From positions 1 to 26,683 of IMG/VR virus record IMGVR_UViG_3300012925_000014: a stretch of DNA of 26,683 nt, one strand, 5' to 3'. Position 1 is the first letter of the stretch; every line of letters begins with the position of its first letter. This DNA is from a virus. Below are positions 25,242 through 26,683 of this stretch, piece by piece. Below the pieces are notes generated by a model that did no database searches, was not told the DNA's origin, and worked only from the letters and a program-made list of their open reading frames with translations. The position numbers were made by a program, and so were the translations under genes.

Positions 25242-26683
25242 GGCGCCACCCATCCGGTGCCGTTCCACTTCAGTTTACCCCGAGGGGTGTCGTAGATCAT
25301 GCCAACTTGCCGCTGACCCACTGGGGGAGCGGTCGCGCCGGTGACTGGGGCTGCTCCGGCGCTCCCCGCCCCCTCAGAAACCGACTTCGGACCGTAGTGC
25401 TCGCGATAATACTGCTGCATGCGGGCCGGCGAGCCCTTCGCCATATTGATCTCGTTCAACATGGTGTCCAGCACGCGGTTGAACGTCACAGGATCGTAGG
25501 CGGTGTTGAGCAATTCGGCCGCATGGTGGCGTGACGAATCGGTGGTGACGTTCGCGCCGCGCGACATGACGGCCGAATAGGTATTGACAATCGCCTGCGC
25601 GCGCGCCGCCAGCTCGGCTTGATCCGGATTGAGGGTCTTGCGGCTATAGCCCTCCATGAGCTGGTTGAACGGCAGGAACGACGTCCGTGGCAGCCGCTCC
25701 ACGACGCCGCGGACGAGACCGATCGCCCCTTCGGCTTCCATCGCGGCAGCGCCCATGCGGGCCTCCATCGTGCCCAGCGTGCGGGACCCGGCCTTGCGCC
25801 CCTCGAACTCGACGGTGCGCTGCGCCATGTCCTCGGGACTGATCTTCTCCTCATCCATGATTTTCTGGATGGCCCGATTGACCTTGATCTTCGCGGCCCC
25901 GGATTGGCCGAGCCCCTGAAGGATGGTCTTGTCCCCAGACTTCACATACCGCTGAGCGATGCCCTTGGCGTCGTCTTCGGTGAAGCCGCCGTCTTTGCCG
26001 GACCCCTTCAGCTCGACCTTGGCGTCGGATGCTACGGTCTGCCCGCTCGACATATCGATTAGGCGGCCCGTCGACTGATCCATGGCTACCGGCCGATAGA
26101 TGCCATCGGCACCCATGTACTGCCCGGCCGGCACATATTTGGTTCGATCCAAATTCTTCTGTGCGGTACTTTCGGTGGCCACATTGTGCCGCTCGGCCTC
26201 GTTCTGCTTGCGGGTCGACAGGCCTTGGTCGAAGTTCAGCTTCTGCGCCTCGCGACGTAGCTTGTCTGCCTCCTGCACCGCCTTGCGATCGTTCTCCTCG
26301 GCCGCACCGTAGGCGCCGAAGCCGGCCAGCCCACCTTCACCTATCGCATTGCCCAAGAACGGCGACCGGGATGCCATCATGCTGAGGCCGGCCGTGAGGA
26401 GCCCGGTCTGTGCGTTGCGCGACAGCAACCCGAGCCCAAATCCTGGTTCGGAACCTCGCGGCTGCGTGATCGCCGGTGGCAGACCGGCACCACCGAGGCC
26501 GCCTTCCGGCTGGAAGGCCATTGCGCGGCCCTGCGGAGCCCGCCCAGAGGTCGGCGTCGCCGAGGCCGGGGTTTCATCGTCGTCATCGTCCGAGGCCACC
26601 ACGGACGGCCCTGCGGCGCCGGGGCGGGGCTGTGGCGTCGGGACAAGACCGGCATTCGCCGCCTGCATCCCCGGGGTTCCCTC
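25238..26683 (-). CDS. Probable virion/ejection protein, 5' end outside the window
   Basis: The frame is open from the right edge to the TGA at 25238 (481 codons). The first ATG in view (26668) is unlikely to be the start, since the frame continues past it. The N-terminal part is Pro/Ala-rich and disordered, then a Gly-rich segment (LSRNAQTGLLTAGLSMMASRSPFLG) resembling a membrane-associated or core region. The later half is helical (TLGTMEARMGAAAMEAEGAIGLV, LNEINMAKGSPARMQQYYREHYGP). It precedes the polyvalent protein with a four-base overlap, the order seen for internal or ejected virion proteins. Assigned by position and character only. Confidence 0.5.
   Translation of the reverse strand, partial: EGTPGMQAANAGLVPTPQPRPGAAGPSVVASDDDDDETPASATPTSGRAPQGRAMAFQPEGGLGGAGLPPAITQPRGSEPGFGLGLLSRNAQTGLLTAGLSMMASRSPFLGNAIGEGGLAGFGAYGAAEENDRKAVQEADKLRREAQKLNFDQGLSTRKQNEAERHNVATESTAQKNLDRTKYVPAGQYMGADGIYRPVAMDQSTGRLIDMSSGQTVASDAKVELKGSGKDGGFTEDDAKGIAQRYVKSGDKTILQGLGQSGAAKIKVNRAIQKIMDEEKISPEDMAQRTVEFEGRKAGSRTLGTMEARMGAAAMEAEGAIGLVRGVVERLPRTSFLPFNQLMEGYSRKTLNPDQAELAARAQAIVNTYSAVMSRGANVTTDSSRHHAAELLNTAYDPVTFNRVLDTMLNEINMAKGSPARMQQYYREHYGPKSVSEGAGSAGAAPVTGATAPPVGQRQVGMIYDTPRGKLKWNGTGWVAP

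Overview
The window reads as part of a tailed-phage or prophage genome. It is GC-rich and densely packed, and most adjacent genes share an ATGA or GTGA stop/start overlap. The gene content (DUF932, ERF plus YqaJ recombination pair, RusA, DnaB with a winged-helix initiator, endolysin/holin cassette, InPase-type polyvalent protein) resembles phages of alphaproteobacteria such as rhizobia. That host guess is an inference from family resemblance and base composition; no search was run. No integrase, terminase or capsid gene lies in the window, and genes run off both ends.

Layout. (1) 1-7006, minus strand: replication and early genes. Read in the direction of transcription these are a small HTH regulator, a GapR/Rmf-like protein, a RusA resolvase, a small conserved protein, an amino-methyltransferase, a DnaB helicase, a winged-helix initiator whose linker DNA holds three iteron-like repeats, an HExxH metallohydrolase, a DUF932 protein and a truncated gene. 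(2) 7030-7101: divergent promoter region. (3) 7102-14396, plus strand: one compact operon carrying recombination functions (coiled-coil protein, HNH-like protein, ERF annealing protein, YqaJ exonuclease, HNH endonuclease, DEDD exonuclease) and many small conserved proteins, ending at DUF7352. (4) 14411-20201, minus strand: a long tRNA operon. It has a TTGACA-18-TATAAG promoter at 20172-20201 and a strong U-tailed terminator at 14406-14443, and carries about 37 tRNA genes. By my anticodon reading these cover all 20 amino acids. Threaded among them are three HNH endonuclease genes, a second RusA-like gene, a 39-residue zinc-ribbon-like protein and several structured non-tRNA inserts. (5) 20227-22476, minus strand: lysis cassette (endolysin, holin-like protein, overlapping spanin-like pair, small membrane proteins). 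(6) 22527-26683, minus strand: a 904-residue polyvalent protein with an inorganic-pyrophosphatase-like domain, and a probable virion/ejection protein that runs off the right end.

How it fits together. The small HTH protein sits where a Cro/CI-type regulator would control both early arms. The initiator, DnaB, methyltransferase and RusA form the replication arm; ERF, YqaJ and the exonuclease form the recombination arm. The tRNA operon would give the phage a nearly host-independent decoding set. It carries unusual tRNAs (C33 in three, swapped-arm Arg tRNAs, T-loops lacking T54) and protein genes whose start codons abut or share the tRNA CCA ends. All product names come from motif and family recognition by eye, and all RNA folds were done by hand.
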